64,000 bases of DNA from Epichloe hybrida. Lineage: Eukaryota > Ascomycota > Sordariomycetes > Hypocreales > Clavicipitaceae. This document shows positions 19,871 through 33,149 of this stretch, one piece after another. Position 1 is the stretch's first letter. Each line of letters begins with the position of its first letter. The stretch covers positions 5,766,001-5,830,000 of the forward strand of contig JAFEKR010000001.1 in the NCBI GenBank assembly GCA_019022495.1. Direction: 5' to 3'. The notes under the pieces are model-generated. The model searched no databases, was not told where the DNA came from, and saw nothing but the letters and a program-made list of their open reading frames with translations. Position numbers and translations under genes: made by a program.

Positions 19871-22850
19871 AGTGATTATCAGGCTCTGAAACATATTTAC
19901 ATCTGACCTACCACAGTGTAGGTTTCGCACCCTATGATTTGCACTGAGACTGGTAATGTGAGTTGTTAAATGTTGCTTTGATCTCGAGTTTTGTTGAGCA
20001 CCCGACAGCGAGCTTCTCATGCTCAAAGTCGTATCCATGAAATGTTGGCTTTTGCGAACAAGTGCACTTGGCATGCAAACAACACTGGGGGCAATTGTAG
20101 CATAACATGGATTTTGTTTTCGATGCCCCGTTGTTACGATAGAGCAATAAACTTCAAATTCTGGTGGATCCAATTCGAGCTTTCGATCAGATGATGCCGA
20201 TTAATTCGGGCAGCCATAAGGATCTAGTATCACCGATCAATTTTATTCTGTCCACCCCACTCCTCATTGTTGATGTTTCATTTCTCCAATGTAAGAGAGC
20301 ACAACCATGAAGAAACTCCCCTCTCATTTGCTAAGCTGGACACACCGTTTGCTGTATCGGTCAAAACACCATGAAGCTGGAAGGAGTGGGCGTAAGAGCC
20401 AGTATCAGTGGCACTATCACAGCAATCAAAGAAGGCTTTCATAAATGGAAGCGGAGCAAACATTTAAATCTCTCAAGTTGCTTAAAGTACTGATTGTATT
20501 ATTTGCCCTTGGTGTTTCAAGTGTATGGCGCTTGGCTTGTTATGATACTATGAGGTGCTGAAATGATAACTCGGTAGGCAGTGTCCATCTACAATGAGTT
20601 GAAAAGAATTGGTTCTTCGTTTTACTGAAACATGAATTATCACCAAGTAAATAGATGTGTTGTGCTTGCTCCACCACCAGGCTAAGGCCACGCGATTTGT
20701 CGTTACCAAAGTTCCAGTACGCACCAAACTTTATTACATGCCAGGCCTCTTTTAGGGAATTATTGAACCCGGCTTGAACACGTGTAGACGAGATTGGGGA
20801 ATTCGGTTCTATACATAGAAACAGTCTGCATCTCTATGCATTTGAAAGAATCATTTGTCAAATTTCGGGTCAAGAGGCATGTCAGTCGTATTATAGAGAT
20901 CCATTCTATCTATTACAACCAAGAGGTCCACGCTGTACTTCTGTTGTATTGATTCCGTAATACGTTTCATGTATCATGGTATGTGTTATATTTGTGCAGT
21001 ACGAATATTTTATCGATTTATGGGTTTTTGTATTGAAGAAAAGGTTATCTGCCATCCTGTGATCAGACTCTTTGAGTCAATGTAGGTTGCTCCTCCCCAG
21101 CGGTATCCAAACAGCCCATTTTCTGCTTTACCAGAAGCGTTGGGGGAAAGACGATGAAGTCGCAAGTGTGGAAGAAAAAGAGAGGAGCGTGTGAGAAAAC
21201 CGAGCCACCGAGCCAAACGAGGCCAGGCTTGTCCTCAGTTGCGTTTTCTATATGTAACTGTAATGAGAATGACACTCAATTACCTGCTATGTCCATTCTC
21301 TCTTCCACGCTACTCCAATATACCAACGGCCGGGGTTCCAACACACTCAGTCCACTCGGGAAGTAGTCACGCTCTTCTTCCAGTCCAGCTGAACGATATT
21401 TGCGGCTAACAATGTTGTTGATAGTATCTTCTGTTGACAAGGCTCTCCGTAGAGAACCTGGCTTTTGTGTACAATCCTGGGAAGAAGTTGCAGATAGCCA
21501 AGATCGAATTGATACCCGACGACTTTGTGGTCGACTCCGAAAAAAAGATTCGATTTGGGGAATAGGCGACATCGTTGAGTTGAGAACGATCGTAAGTAGA
21601 TACTTTATAGCCACCACAGCTTCCAATGATTAGACTTTTTAAGCCTGTCCTGTTGTGGTTCTGGCAAGGTTAGGAAAGCGCAGGCTCAACCTGAAAGGAC
21701 GCCGAAGGATTCACCACGTCGCGCGATGACCCGCTATAGGATGCAAGGTAGGAGATGCCACGCAAAGCGAATGTGTGATGTTCAGGCAGGAACTTATATC
21801 TTAAAGAGGAAGAGTAAAGAAAGTGGTGACAGCAGACAACAGCCAGCGTTGGTGCCGATGTGAGGAAAGAGGTATAAATAACGACCAAGGTTTCAACAGT
21901 ACTTGATGAACAATTTATTGCAGAAGCACTTGGCTAGCCTATGAAACCCTTCATCAATAGCTCGTACTGTGTGACAGGAATTTTATCAGATAATATCCGT
22001 TTTCATGCAGGCGAAGGGAGGTGGGAACAGAGGGAGTTTAATACATCAACCCTTACGTGCCTTGACCCCATGCCACGACAATGACAAGACACATCTAAAG
22101 TAGATGGATGTACTAGTCCGACGTCAGGTGCCTCAGCAGGGTTCACGTACAGGAAGGAGTAGAGACGCAGCCAACCAAGCCCCAGCTTGACTGACGTGCT
22201 GGTAATTATTGATAGTTTCCGATGTCACCCCTGTGCATATATATACAAGCGATCCTAAAAAGTGTAGAAAGAGTCGGAAAGGGGGTGACGCTTGACACTA
22301 ACAGAGTGCCATGTCTCTGATTGTTTCATCAGGGAAGCATTGCATTTCTGACACTGACTGCATCGTCTCCACCCCTCCACAATCCTCACAACTGAAACCA
22401 GTTTATGAATAATTGCACCTGCTCCGCAATGCTAGCTTCTAACAGGAGACAGGAGAGACCACGACACCTTGCACTTTTATCACTCATTATCAGTTGGGGC
22501 AACCATTGACCAAAGAACTTGAGATTGTAGGCTATTTAGTACTTTCGCTTAGAAAAAAAAGGAGTGCAGGCGGTCCAATTTTTTGACCATATGTGAACAA
22601 AGGACGTTCCAAGAGGCATGGCACTAATAACTGCACACAACACCTAATTTAAAAAAAGAAAAAAAAAAGGCCGAGGTAAGGAAGATGCATAAATTCACAT
22701 TCAAACACGATCACGTCAGTCCACGCTATGGATTCGTTTTCATTGCGTTGGCCATCAAAAACAGCATGTGCTAACACCCTTCGTCGTAGGTATTTTCATG
22801 CTTATATAGTTTATCGTCTAATGCAGTGCCAACCCAGGCCTATACTCAAG
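19871..22850. other. Large convergent intergenic region between HIS1 and CCH1
   Basis: Almost 3 kb separates two 3' ends, far more than elsewhere in this block. Frames of up to 116 codons (21276-21626, minus) and 77 codons (21400-21633, plus) overlap on opposite strands and show no recognisable domain. A TATATATACAAG word at about 22235-22247 could be a promoter element. I cannot support a protein gene here; a non-coding transcript is possible. Confidence 0.45.
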
Positions 22851-25800
22851 CTATCCGAGGTCCCCGAACCGGTAAGATCCCCTCTCGGGTCTCCGTAAGG
22901 TTGCACTTCGCCGTATACTTTCCATCCAGATGGAATCATCAAGCATATCCCGAGCTTCGAGTGGACTCACGGAGCAATCTTGGCCGTTTGGCTCAGACAC
23001 AAACTTTTGCTGCGCCTCAGGCTCATACAACTCGAAACTGAAACCAGACGTGCTTCCCTGCCGCGAATGTGCCACCTGTGATGATTGAGGATGGCTAAGA
23101 GGGTGTTGATATGTGGTGTCATGGAGACTCAATTCGGTTGAGCTGGGTGCACTATGATGGCTGGCACCTTCTCCTGCACTTAAATGTGTCCATCGTGGCT
23201 GCTCGCCGCTGCGTCTCTGGCTCCTTTGACCGATGCCGTCACCAGATTCATCATCTACGAGGATATGAGGTATTGAGACTTGAGGGATGATAGGCATTCG
23301 GGAAGCCCGTTTGTTCTCCATATGTTTCTTAAATTTCCTGGACCAGTAACTGAAAAGAAAATAGTTAGATCTCATAATTGACAACCAGTCTTTCTTTCCT
23401 CACATAAATTGCAAGTCCCACTTACAGAGTATCAAAAAATCCTTGAACTACTTTGCGTCGGATTTCTTCGTCAACACGTTGCAACCGGGCTCTTCGCCGT
23501 AAAAATTCTTCGAGTCTACTCAGTTTTAGTTAGCGCTTGCTCCTTTGTTTGGTCACAACCCACGACTCACTTCAAGCTCTTGTTGTCATTGATAATGTTG
23601 TAATGAGCAAGAATCAGAAGCACATCTGTAAAGGCTATGCCTTTATCTGGGTCGGCTGACGCCAGGACTTCCCCAAAAAATATTTTGAATCGACGGCGTC
23701 TTTCGCGTATTCTTCCCACGTCCAACTGAGATAGTCGTTGATTGAGTCTGTCCAAATCAATATCGCCATCGGGTTTCATCGTGGCGATGGACATATGTCG
23801 AGCTGATTTTGAGTCGTCGCGGACATCTTCGAGAATCTGAACGATAGAGTCTTCTGGCTGATAAATCCGCATCTGAAACACGCCAGAAAGTTCTCCTAGC
23901 AGCCTTGGAAAATTTTCCTTGGAAATGAATCCCGTTCCCGCTGGATCCACGCTTCGCCAAGCTTCTTTAAATCGCCGAATTTCGTCACGGTCAACGACAG
24001 ACACGCCGCTCGACCGCTGATAGACATAACTGAAGCTCTCGTAAATCAAAGAGACGAATAGGTTGACAAAGATATACATGCTGATTATGTTCCATGCAAC
24101 AAACAGAAACCGTGCCCAAGCTTTACTGCCACAATCACTATCGAAGAACTTACTCTCCTCCACACAAAGAGGTGGCCGGATCTCGGCATAGTCTTCCATA
24201 ATCTGATTCCATCCTTCGCCCAGACTCATCCTGAAGAGCAGAATGAGTGCTTTTGGTACACTTCGGAAGTTGATGTCGGCTGTCTCATGGTCCCCAAAGC
24301 GGGTGAGGCTAAATGCTTGGGTCATAGCAATGGCGAAAACGAGAAAGCAAACAAGCCAGGTGGCTAGTAAATTGCTTATAATCGTCAAGCTAGCTGCAGC
24401 AGTCTTGAAGAGTTGATCCAATGCATCATTTCTTGGTATTAAAAGCAGCACAATAGCCACAAGGAAGAATTTGTGCAATTGGACTGACGCGTCCGCCCGG
24501 GAGTCGGCAATCATCAACGCCATGGTGGCCACGAAAGCGCCGGAAACAGAGATGAGCGAATATAAGTCCCAAGAGCTCTTTCGGAAGCGTGCCCATCCAA
24601 GACCGAGAATTCGAATGGGTAATATTACTCAAATATGTCAGAATGAAGAATAGAAACAAAACTTCTCGAGTCTTTGTCCACCAAAATGGTTCAGAACTGA
24701 ATTCTACCATGAGGAGGAGGAGGTGAAAGACGAGAACAATGGTGATGGCTTGGTACCACTTCCCACGCTTCTCAATCGCTCTCTTATGACACCACTTTTT
24801 CCAACTCTTTTCACTTTCGTTATAAGAGCTTTTTGACGGCGATATCTGGCGGAGCAACTTGCGGAGTTCTAGCCAAGATCGTTGTTCGGCTGTGAGGAAG
24901 GCCACCCCTGTCTGTTCAGTGTAGTTTCTCATGAAAACTGAGATAAACAGAGTAAGGACAAAAACGGTGGCCATCAGGTTAAATATGACGAAGAAGATCG
25001 CGTTGCCTTGTGCAGACAAAGCTTGAGGCTGCATGCCCCGTCCTACAATGGCTTGAGCAGCGAAAGACACATCGGTCCAGCCTTCTTGACTAACAATTTG
25101 GAACAATGTGAAGAGAGATGACCCGAAATTGTCGAAATTAAAATAAGAATTAGAAGCGACTCGGGGGACCAGCATTGGCCAGTCACTGCTGAAAGGCGAG
25201 CTGCTGTACTCACCGAAGCATGCATCAAGCGTCTCTATGTTGCCAGAGTCATTACAAGCCACCATCAATCCATTGAATAGATTTAGTCCGTAAATTGCGA
25301 AGGGTATCAGCAACGATAATGATATAAGCGCAGCCTAATGAGTGACAGCAGTTAGCTCCTATGTTTCTTGACGTGAGGACGGGCAAAGGCTCGCACGTGA
25401 GACTTACCCCTGTGAGCTTCCACCAGCCGACAATGATCAACGAATGGAATGTATCCCTGGCACTATCGCTAACATTGAGTAAACGAAGAGCTCGCAGTGC
25501 CTTGAAGGCCCCGACAGCTCTAGAGATAGCACCGTCATTGATCAACAGTGTTATTACGTTGATCCACAGTGTTATCAGCACAATGCCGTCTATGAAACCC
25601 CAAGAGCTGCGCATATATGCATTTGGAGACCAAAACAGCCCATCCGCCATGCTTTTGATGATTGCTTCGATAGTGAAGACTGACGTAAACGCCAAATCTG
25701 TCCAAACATACCAGTTCCAAGTATTTAAGGGGTGTTGCTCTCTATACTCTTTCTGATATAGTGGTGTTGTGACACATGCTAAAATAACCATTGCAACCAC

Positions 25801-28800
25801 AACAGCATAGACAAAAGCCGAGAATGAGTACCATGCTATTTTGTTAGGCTCCACGCCATCAAATCGTTCTGGGCCTCTGGCTGGGCCAACGATTCGCTGA
25901 CACATACGGCGAAGTGGATGCTTGGGCTTGAAAAGATACAGCGAATCGTTGTACCGTGGATGACGCGCAAGATACTCCCGTTGTGCCTTTCGCCTCGCCG
26001 ATGTTGCCGAAACAGCTTGCCTAGCCATCTGGCGTGGGTCCAGAGTATCATTTGGGCCATCGAATCGAATGTTGGAATAAAAAGGATTTGGATCTTTGTT
26101 TTTCAACTTGTTCATCAGTCGACTCCAGAACTTGGCAATCATGCCCGACTTGACATCGTTACCGAACAGGGTGGTGGTACTTCTATGGGGCATGCCCCCC
26201 CCGTTATCGTCGAGACGCCCTGCAGGTTCGTCGTCGAGAAAATCTCGCACAACAGCATCTTTGAGAAGCATTTCCATCATTGCAGGCCCATAATCTAACG
26301 GGTCACGGCGCCGGCGAGATCTTCCGAGGCTGAAAATTGTTGACAAAGTCAAATTGCTGGGGTTGTGTCCCAATTCTTTTCTTTGTAGGAAGGCTTTCAC
26401 TTGTTCCAACCTTTTTTCGTCTTCCGAGACGTCGAAGTTTTCTTGAATGACGGCGATAAACATATTGACGAGAATCAGAAAGGAAAGGATGAACCAGCCT
26501 ATTAGAAAGATCGCCCCGACCCAAGCGGTGTGAAATGCTTTCGACCGAGATGTGACGGAATACAAGATTTCGGTCCAATTTTCGCTAGATAGTATCTGAT
26601 ACATGCCAAGAAACGAGTTGTATATCGAGAAGAAGGAAATTCTGACGAATTCACCTCCCTCGTTCATGGGAATTTGACCACGGAAAAGCTGAGACGCAAG
26701 TATAGCAACTAGGAAGGTCATCAGAAACACAAAGAGCATCAAGTTTGCGATACCTGCTGCGTTTCCTAGCACGAGCAAAATGAGCTTGCGAGTCACTGGG
26801 ACTGCTAGCACAATTCTGTAAACTCGAAGAATTTGAAACACTGTGAGCCACTGGTATGCTCGGGTGCCATGAATGGGTGGTAGTAGTATTATGGTAGTCA
26901 CCAAGGCAAAGGTGATGTCAAATAGGTTGCGCCAACTCCGGTGAAATCCACGCCTATCCGAGACCAGTCTGATAGAGACGTCTAAGTCAAGAAGAACAGT
27001 GGTGATGATTTCTGCCACAATAATGAGCTTCTCCCGATCATAGGACATCTTAGAACTTCTCAAGGACTGACAGAGCAGCCCAAAGGTTATGACCAAGACC
27101 CAAAATGCTGAGGTCTTATCATAAAGCCGTTGCAATTTTGAAGCTTTGCGAAGGCGTCCGACCTGACGAGGTTGGACGAACGGCTCGGCTTCAGCGGTGA
27201 ATGCACTGGACTTACTCTCTTCTCGAATCACTTGAAACGATGAGGTGATCACAGCGATGAGGAGGTTTGTTAACCATAGTAACATGATCATTATCCCGGC
27301 TCCAAAGAACAAAGCTGCCTGCAGGTAATCTGACGCCATCGTGTGATACATTAGATCGGAAAATGTATTGGCACTTATGATAACGAATACAAGCTCTAGT
27401 GAGTTGGCAATGTTGTCGAAGTTGACCGTGCCGTTGTATGGATTTTTCTGTTGAAGGCAAATGGAGCCGCGAGGACAGATGAATCCTTTTCCATCACCAG
27501 CACCGTTTACCAGGCCGTCCAATGATTCAGGGGCACTGAACTTCACCCATGGCAAAGTTTTCCCAGTTTGGTTGTCTAAATGCCCTCCACAAAATTCCTT
27601 TTCATGAGTGTATGTTGCTGAAAAGTTCGTGGGATCAATCGGATCTAGCCAAACGCACTGACGGCTTAAACTGGACTTGAAACTCTGTATTCCGATGATT
27701 GCGAATAGCAACCAAAAGAAGCCCACCAAAAATGCGATCCGAACAAGTAACGGGGCAGCTTTTTTGAGACTCCTCAGGATAATCTGTTCATAAAAATAAT
27801 CAGTTGATTATGTACGTGAAGGTGCTTGGTTTCGAAGAAGCTTACAGCAGTTCCATGTGTTAGCGCCAGAAGCCGTAATATCCGTAAACAACTCAGCATT
27901 TTAAACACGTAAAAGCGGCGCTGACTTTCAATGCCAGATACGCCCAGGAAAAGAGAAATCCAGAATGAGACGACGGCTACAAAATCCAGACGATTGAATG
28001 AATGTCGCAGGAAGGCCCGGCGAGCCAGCTGATACCGTTGCTGCTCTTCCATTGTTGAGGGCAGCGACTGCTGACCTTGCATTAATGTCGTGAGGGAACG
28101 TGAAAATGCTGATTGATGTGGTTCTAGTTGACGATGTTCTTTGACCGACTTTTGTCGCTGTGGTCTAAACGCGGTTCGGTACTGTTCGACGATAGCGGCA
28201 CGTATTCCTTTTTTTCGATCTATGGTGCTGTACTCGGCTGCGTTCAGAAAAAATCCGGAAACAACAACGCGAGCCATGAGTTCCACTGTGAACACTATGA
28301 AGAGCCCCAGCATGATCCAATCTATAGATTGCTTTCCCCATCGGTCCGGACGCTGATTACCATTGACAAAGACATTAGGAGCTGACTCTATGGCGAGGAG
28401 GATTGCTTGAAGAACAATGAGAACCAAAATGAAAGGCTCGGTATAAGGATTGACCAGTAAGTCACAGAACCATAACCTCAGTCGGCTTTCGGACGAAAAA
28501 AGGCATAGGGAATGCCCTTTGAGCAAGTTAGTTGTTGCTACTTGGGTCGGAGCATCTCTTGCTTGCGCTAAAGCCTGGCCCTTTTCGGGTTCCATTTGCG
28601 TTGTTTGTGAATGGTAAGAAGTATCGACGAGCATAGAGTTAGCAGGGTTACGCTCTCCGTCATATCCAGGACCTTTTGGGGAGCGAGAGCGAGAGTGACG
28701 TCTCGACGATTGACGATCAATCAATTCACTTTCGCCGCTGATATTTACCACTCGTTGCGACATGGCTCGAACAATGGAGCTAGCACGAAGCAAGGCGCCG

Positions 28801-29438
28801 GTCGTCGAGGAGGCCCCAGAGGCTCGGTACTCGGTAGGATTCAAAGACAGCCCGTATTCGGATTGTCTTCCACGGGATGGCTCATAAGGCGACTGAAGAT
28901 GGCGCCCTGAACTACCAGGAGGGTGAGCTTTGGCTGCGCCACTTCCAATGTCCGATACAGTTCGGAAGCTATCTCGGTGTTTATTATCATCACCAGCTGA
29001 TAGAGATCCTGATATGGATTGGGCGCCTGCAGTGAGGGGTATTCTGTCGGAATCATCGTAGTCCACATTGGTGGTTTCTTCAATGTATGTCGAACCGTCG
29101 AGAATTCCTTTCGAACGCTGTAATGGATCGTGTTGTCCCGAAGTGGATGATTGAAAATCAGGTGGTAAAGCAGCCTGTAGAACAGTGGGATCTATCGGTA
29201 GCCCTGCGCTAGTCTCATGTTTGGTTGGGGATTGTGGTGTGCACCAATAATTTGACATGGCTTGGCCATCATCGACGCTCGACGTGTCTGCAGCATGCTC
29301 TTGTTGGAACTGGGACACAGTATGCAGGCTAGGTCTCTGCTGGTCGCTGGCTAGATCCGATGATGAGAGCAGGTTTTGGAGAGCGATAGACTGTCGACGT
29401 TGCGATTGCTCGCTATCATTGGGTTTGCTCGAAGCCAT
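22851..29438 (-). CDS. CCH1: High-affinity voltage-gated calcium channel CCH1 (with a +1 frameshift in domain IV)
   Basis: Plasma-membrane Ca2+ channel alpha subunit, partner of Mid1, feeding calcineurin signalling under stress. Exons (minus): 29438-27846, 27783-25408, 25334-23571, 23515-23426, 23349-22851; introns 54-73 bp, GT-AG. The total of 6,322 nt is one too many for a frame. The extra base sits in exon 3 near 24617-24619; without it the protein would have about 2,106 residues. There is a long Ser/Gln/Pro-rich N-terminus (about 330 residues), then four six-segment channel repeats. Pore loops: I ISANTFSDLMY (Asn), II LSSENWTEILY, III VSQEGWTDVSF, IV MSLGEGWNQIM (Glu each). An EF-hand-like stretch, SVDPAGTGFISKENF, follows repeat IV. 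The C-terminus is Ser/His-rich and ends RRPERGSYRFGDLG. Family identity is certain; integrity in the living strain is open. Confidence 0.92.
24617..24619 (-). other. CCH1: Frameshift site in CCH1 exon 3
   Basis: Coding strand reads ATTACCCATTCGAATT. Upstream the conserved frame is FFILTYLSNI; downstream, IRILGLGWARFRKSSWDLYS is in the next frame. One C too many in the CCC run explains it. No intron can bridge the two: the needed AG is absent and a TGA lies just upstream in the downstream frame. Either a sequencing error in a short homopolymer or a true disruption. Confidence 0.8.
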
Positions 29439-30119
29439 GAGCTGTGAGTAACGACTTTGACTGGTCCAAGAACGATTACGTGGCGAGAGTCCAGCCCAGC
29501 ATCACGATGTCAGAAGTCCTATAGAGTGGAGGAGCCAGAGCAAAACATGCTTTGATGCAGCTATGACACTAGTCAGATATTGTTGAGAGAAGTAATGATT
29601 GGTTATTACACCTGTTTGTTTTTCGTATGTCCGCTCGACAGGTTGCATATGGCGTAAGAAATTCAAAAGACGACGGTTATTATGATGGCTGCAAGTGAAG
29701 AATACATCACAGATTCGAATGTCCCTATGAAACGTGCCTGCACAGTGCTGCTGGGGCCCCACCAGTGGTGTAGCGACAGCTCCAGTACAGTGTGACTTGA
29801 CCGCCACGTCTAACCCCTGTCCAAGGCTGGGGCAAGGCTGAGGCAAGCTAGGCCTCATTCAAATGCCTGATCGTGTCTTGAAACACCCCTCTCCGAAAAA
29901 AAAAATCGACAATGACAATGAATGAGTAAATCATACTTTGTATCAAGTCTAATGGTCATTAGTAGTAACCGTTGAAGGAAACACAAAGAAAATAGTAGTA
30001 GTTGTTTAATCACTAAGTACGCTAGGAACGTATGAAGAGACTTCAGAAGTGCTATCATAAGTTGCTTGAAATAGCTCGCCACAGGCTCAGAAAGGTGAGG
30101 ATAGTGTCTGGTCAACAGT
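29439..30119. other. CCH1 upstream region up to the edge of the AT island
   Basis: About 680 bp of normal composition upstream of CCH1, presumably its promoter and 5' UTR. The 86- and 118-codon minus frames here resemble nothing known. Confidence 0.5.
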
Positions 30120-30372
30120 TCTAGGAAACATCTGGCATCTCTTTAGTGCACATAAGGCTACACTTGCGTACCGACCTACTTTTTCTAGCTAGTAAAAGGG
30201 GGTAACCTTAAGTAACCTTTAGTAAAGCCTAAAAATAATACCCACTAAACTCCTATATATAACGCGTTTTAGCTAGTACTAGTAATAATAGATTAGCTTT
30301 ATGTGTTCTAGTAATACCTTATATATAACTATTATAATATATTATAATATCGAGCTATAGAGGCCTTATAAC

Positions 30373-31575
30373 CTATATATATATATATTATACACTAGTT
30401 AGCTCTATATATAGCTAATCCTAATACTCCTATTACTTTATTAAAGGGGAAAATCCTTAAATAAGTAGAAAAAACCCCCTTATATTTGTATTTAGGTTAG
30501 CACTAGTCTTATTATAAGCTTATATTACTTAGTAAGTAGTTATCTATAGGTATTTATTACTAGCTAATACTAGCCTTATTTTATAAGAAAAAGAAAGATA
30601 AAGAAAAGAATTACTAAAATAAAAGTAACTAACCCTCTCCTAGTATAAGTCTAGTTTTATATTATACTTATCTTAAGCCTTCTTACTTTATTGTATAATA
30701 TAGTAAATTCTAGTTTAAGTTAAATATTTACTTCTTTTTTACTTTCTTACTAATACTTCTAATACCTTACTTTTTAGCTAATTTTAACTTATTTCTAGTT
30801 TATAAGTATTATAAAGTTTAAGCACTTAGTTTTATCTATATACTATTAAGGGGGGGGTGGTTTTAACCTAGGCTTTACCTAACCCTAGGTCTTATTTATA
30901 TTAGGGTTATTTATAAAATAATCTTTATTATATATTATTTTAAGCCTTAATTTAGATTTAGTCCCTTCCCCTTTTGAATAAGTATAAGAAAGATTTTTTT
31001 CCCTTATAAGAGTCTAATCTTTTTTGTCTTTTTATATTAAACTTTCTATAAGTTCTTTTTTTTTCTGGACTATTTAAGGCTATCCTAGGCTAGATATAAG
31101 TTACTAATATTTACTATAGTATATTATAGGCCTGGACAATCGAAGTAAGCCCCGATTTAGAGCCGCCGCCGTACTAGAGTAAAACCACTTATATCACTCC
31201 TAGTGACTATGCTAGCCTAGGTATTAACTAATTACTAATACTCCCCTTACTAGCTAGTAATATTTAGCTATAAGTAAATTAGCACTAAAGTAAGCTTAAA
31301 GTAAGTATAAATACTAATATTACCTTAGAATAATCTATAGTTATAGACCTAATAGTTAAAGTAAGCATTAGATATTACCCCTTAATATATAAATTAGCCT
31401 TACTCCTAGGCTAGAAATAAACTAACTTACTAATAATATTATAGCACTAGTGCCTTAGATTCTTAATTAATTATATCTTATAAGATATATACTATAGTGC
31501 TTAAGTTTTACCTAGCTACCTTAAATTAGACTTAGAATAAGCATAAAATAAAGGTAAAAATAACTTACTTTAAAA
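30373..31575 (-). mobile_element. 5'-truncated LINE copy with inverted segment
   Basis: On the minus strand, 31127-30373 matches the 3' end of the LINE at 35683-42258 (its positions about 41500-42258) and ends in a (TA)n tail at about 30373-30391. The adjoining 31128-31575 matches LINE positions about 40915-41375, but in the opposite orientation. This 3'-segment-plus-inverted-5'-segment pattern is that of twin priming during LINE insertion. A 46-bp patch at 31128-31173 is hardly mutated. Confidence 0.65.
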
Positions 31576-31931
31576 TCTTTAAACTTAGCTTATTTTAATT
31601 ATTTTACTATATGTCATGGCTTGCACTAAAATGTTATAAACGAAGTAATAGCTAAGTCTATCGCAGTTACTACTAGATAAATACTAGCTAGGGGTAAGTA
31701 TATAAAGGTTTTAATCTCTAACCTAGCACTAATAATATACGTAGTCTTTAATAAATACCTTACTTTATAAGCATATAGCTATCTTATAGCTAGCTAGCCT
31801 TTTTATTATTTATATAGCCTAAAGGTTCTTTAAAGACTTACTTTAATAAATATTCTATCTTTAACCTTTATGCTTCTAATATAATACCTCCCTTATATAT
31901 AATTAACCTTAATTATAAAATAAGTTACTTA

Positions 31932-31939
31932 CTTAAGGT
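31932..31939. repeat. 8-bp target duplication of hAT-1, left
   Basis: CTTAAGGT, identical to 42648-42655 beyond the other end of the element. Confidence 0.85.
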
Positions 31940-32589
31940 CAGAGTATTGCACTACATTGTGTATTGTATTGTATTGTTTATATTATATTATATTAAATAC
32001 AATACAAAATACAATACAATACAAATAAAATACAATACAAAAATTTTTGTATTAAATACAATACAATATAAAGACCTTTATAGTAACTACACTAACTACA
32101 AACAATACAAATGTATTATTAGGTAAAAAAAAAAGTAGGACTTTTTATTAGCTAAGATTATTATTAGGATTAAAAGAGAATAAGTTAATAGAAACCTTTT
32201 ATTATTAGCTATTTTATCTAATTAGTTATGTAATTTAAAATAGAATATTATTTTAAAGATTTTACTATAACTAGGGTTATATATAATATTATAACTTTTT
32301 AATAATACTATTATACTAAATACTTTATTTTACTAATATAACTTTAAGAAAAACCTTCTTATTACATTATTTACTATTACTTTTAATTATTTTATATTTT
32401 TATAAATTATTATTATTACTTTTTATTTAAAAAAACTTAAACTAAAGGAATAATATAAAATAAACTACTAATAAACTTAATAGGAATAGCTTATAATAGC
32501 TTATAATAGCTTATATTAGCTTATATTACTAATATTACTTATAGTTATATTACTTATATAGCTCTTAATATTATTAGTGTTAAAGTTTA

Positions 32590-32829
32590 CTTATAAATAA
32601 ATAACTTATAAATAAATAACTTATAAATAAATAACTTATAAATAAATAACTTATAAATAAATAACTTATAAATAAATAACTTATAAATAAATAACTTATA
32701 AATAAATAACTTATAAATAAATAACTTATAAATAAATAACTTATAAATAAATAACTTATAAATAAATAACTTATAAATAAATAACTTATAAATAAATAAC
32801 TTATAAATAAATAACTTATAAATAAATAA
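32590..32829. repeat. 15-bp tandem repeat, about 16 copies
   Basis: Unit CTTATAAATAAATAA, nearly perfect for about 240 bp, then changing to an AAATATAAATAAATA variant up to about 32850. Lies within hAT-1. Confidence 0.9.
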
Positions 32830-32880
32830 AATATAAATAAATAAAATATAAATACTAGTAAGTATAAGTAAATTACTATA

Positions 32881-32957
32881 TATTCTTTACGCTAGCTAGC
32901 TAACTATATAGCTGTTCCTAGTACTCCATCCACTTAGTTAAGAGGGAAAACCCTTTG
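32881..32957 (-). mobile_element. 77-bp LINE 3'-end fragment with 13-bp target duplication
   Basis: Begins TATTCTTTACGCTAGCTAGC, the complement of the LINE 3' end, and stops after AACCCTTTG. The word GTAAATTACTATA occurs on both sides (32868-32880 and 32958-32970), so this is a separate, extremely 5'-truncated insertion into hAT-1. Confidence 0.75.
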
Positions 32958-33149
32958 GTAAATTACTATAGAAAAAGCTAAACTTTTTAGTTATTTAGTA
33001 TTTTAAGGTTATTTAAAATATTAATAAAATAAAATACCTTTCTCTTTTATATTTTTTAATATTATAGTAATAATATAATACTAATTATTATTATTATTAT
33101 AACTATAATTTATTATTTAAAAGTAAGTTATAATATTACTTTTAAAAAT

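Noticed and set aside
21276..21626. 116-codon minus-strand frame as a hypothetical protein
   Set aside because: A plus-strand frame of similar quality overlaps it, no domain or splice context supports either, and codon use looks random.
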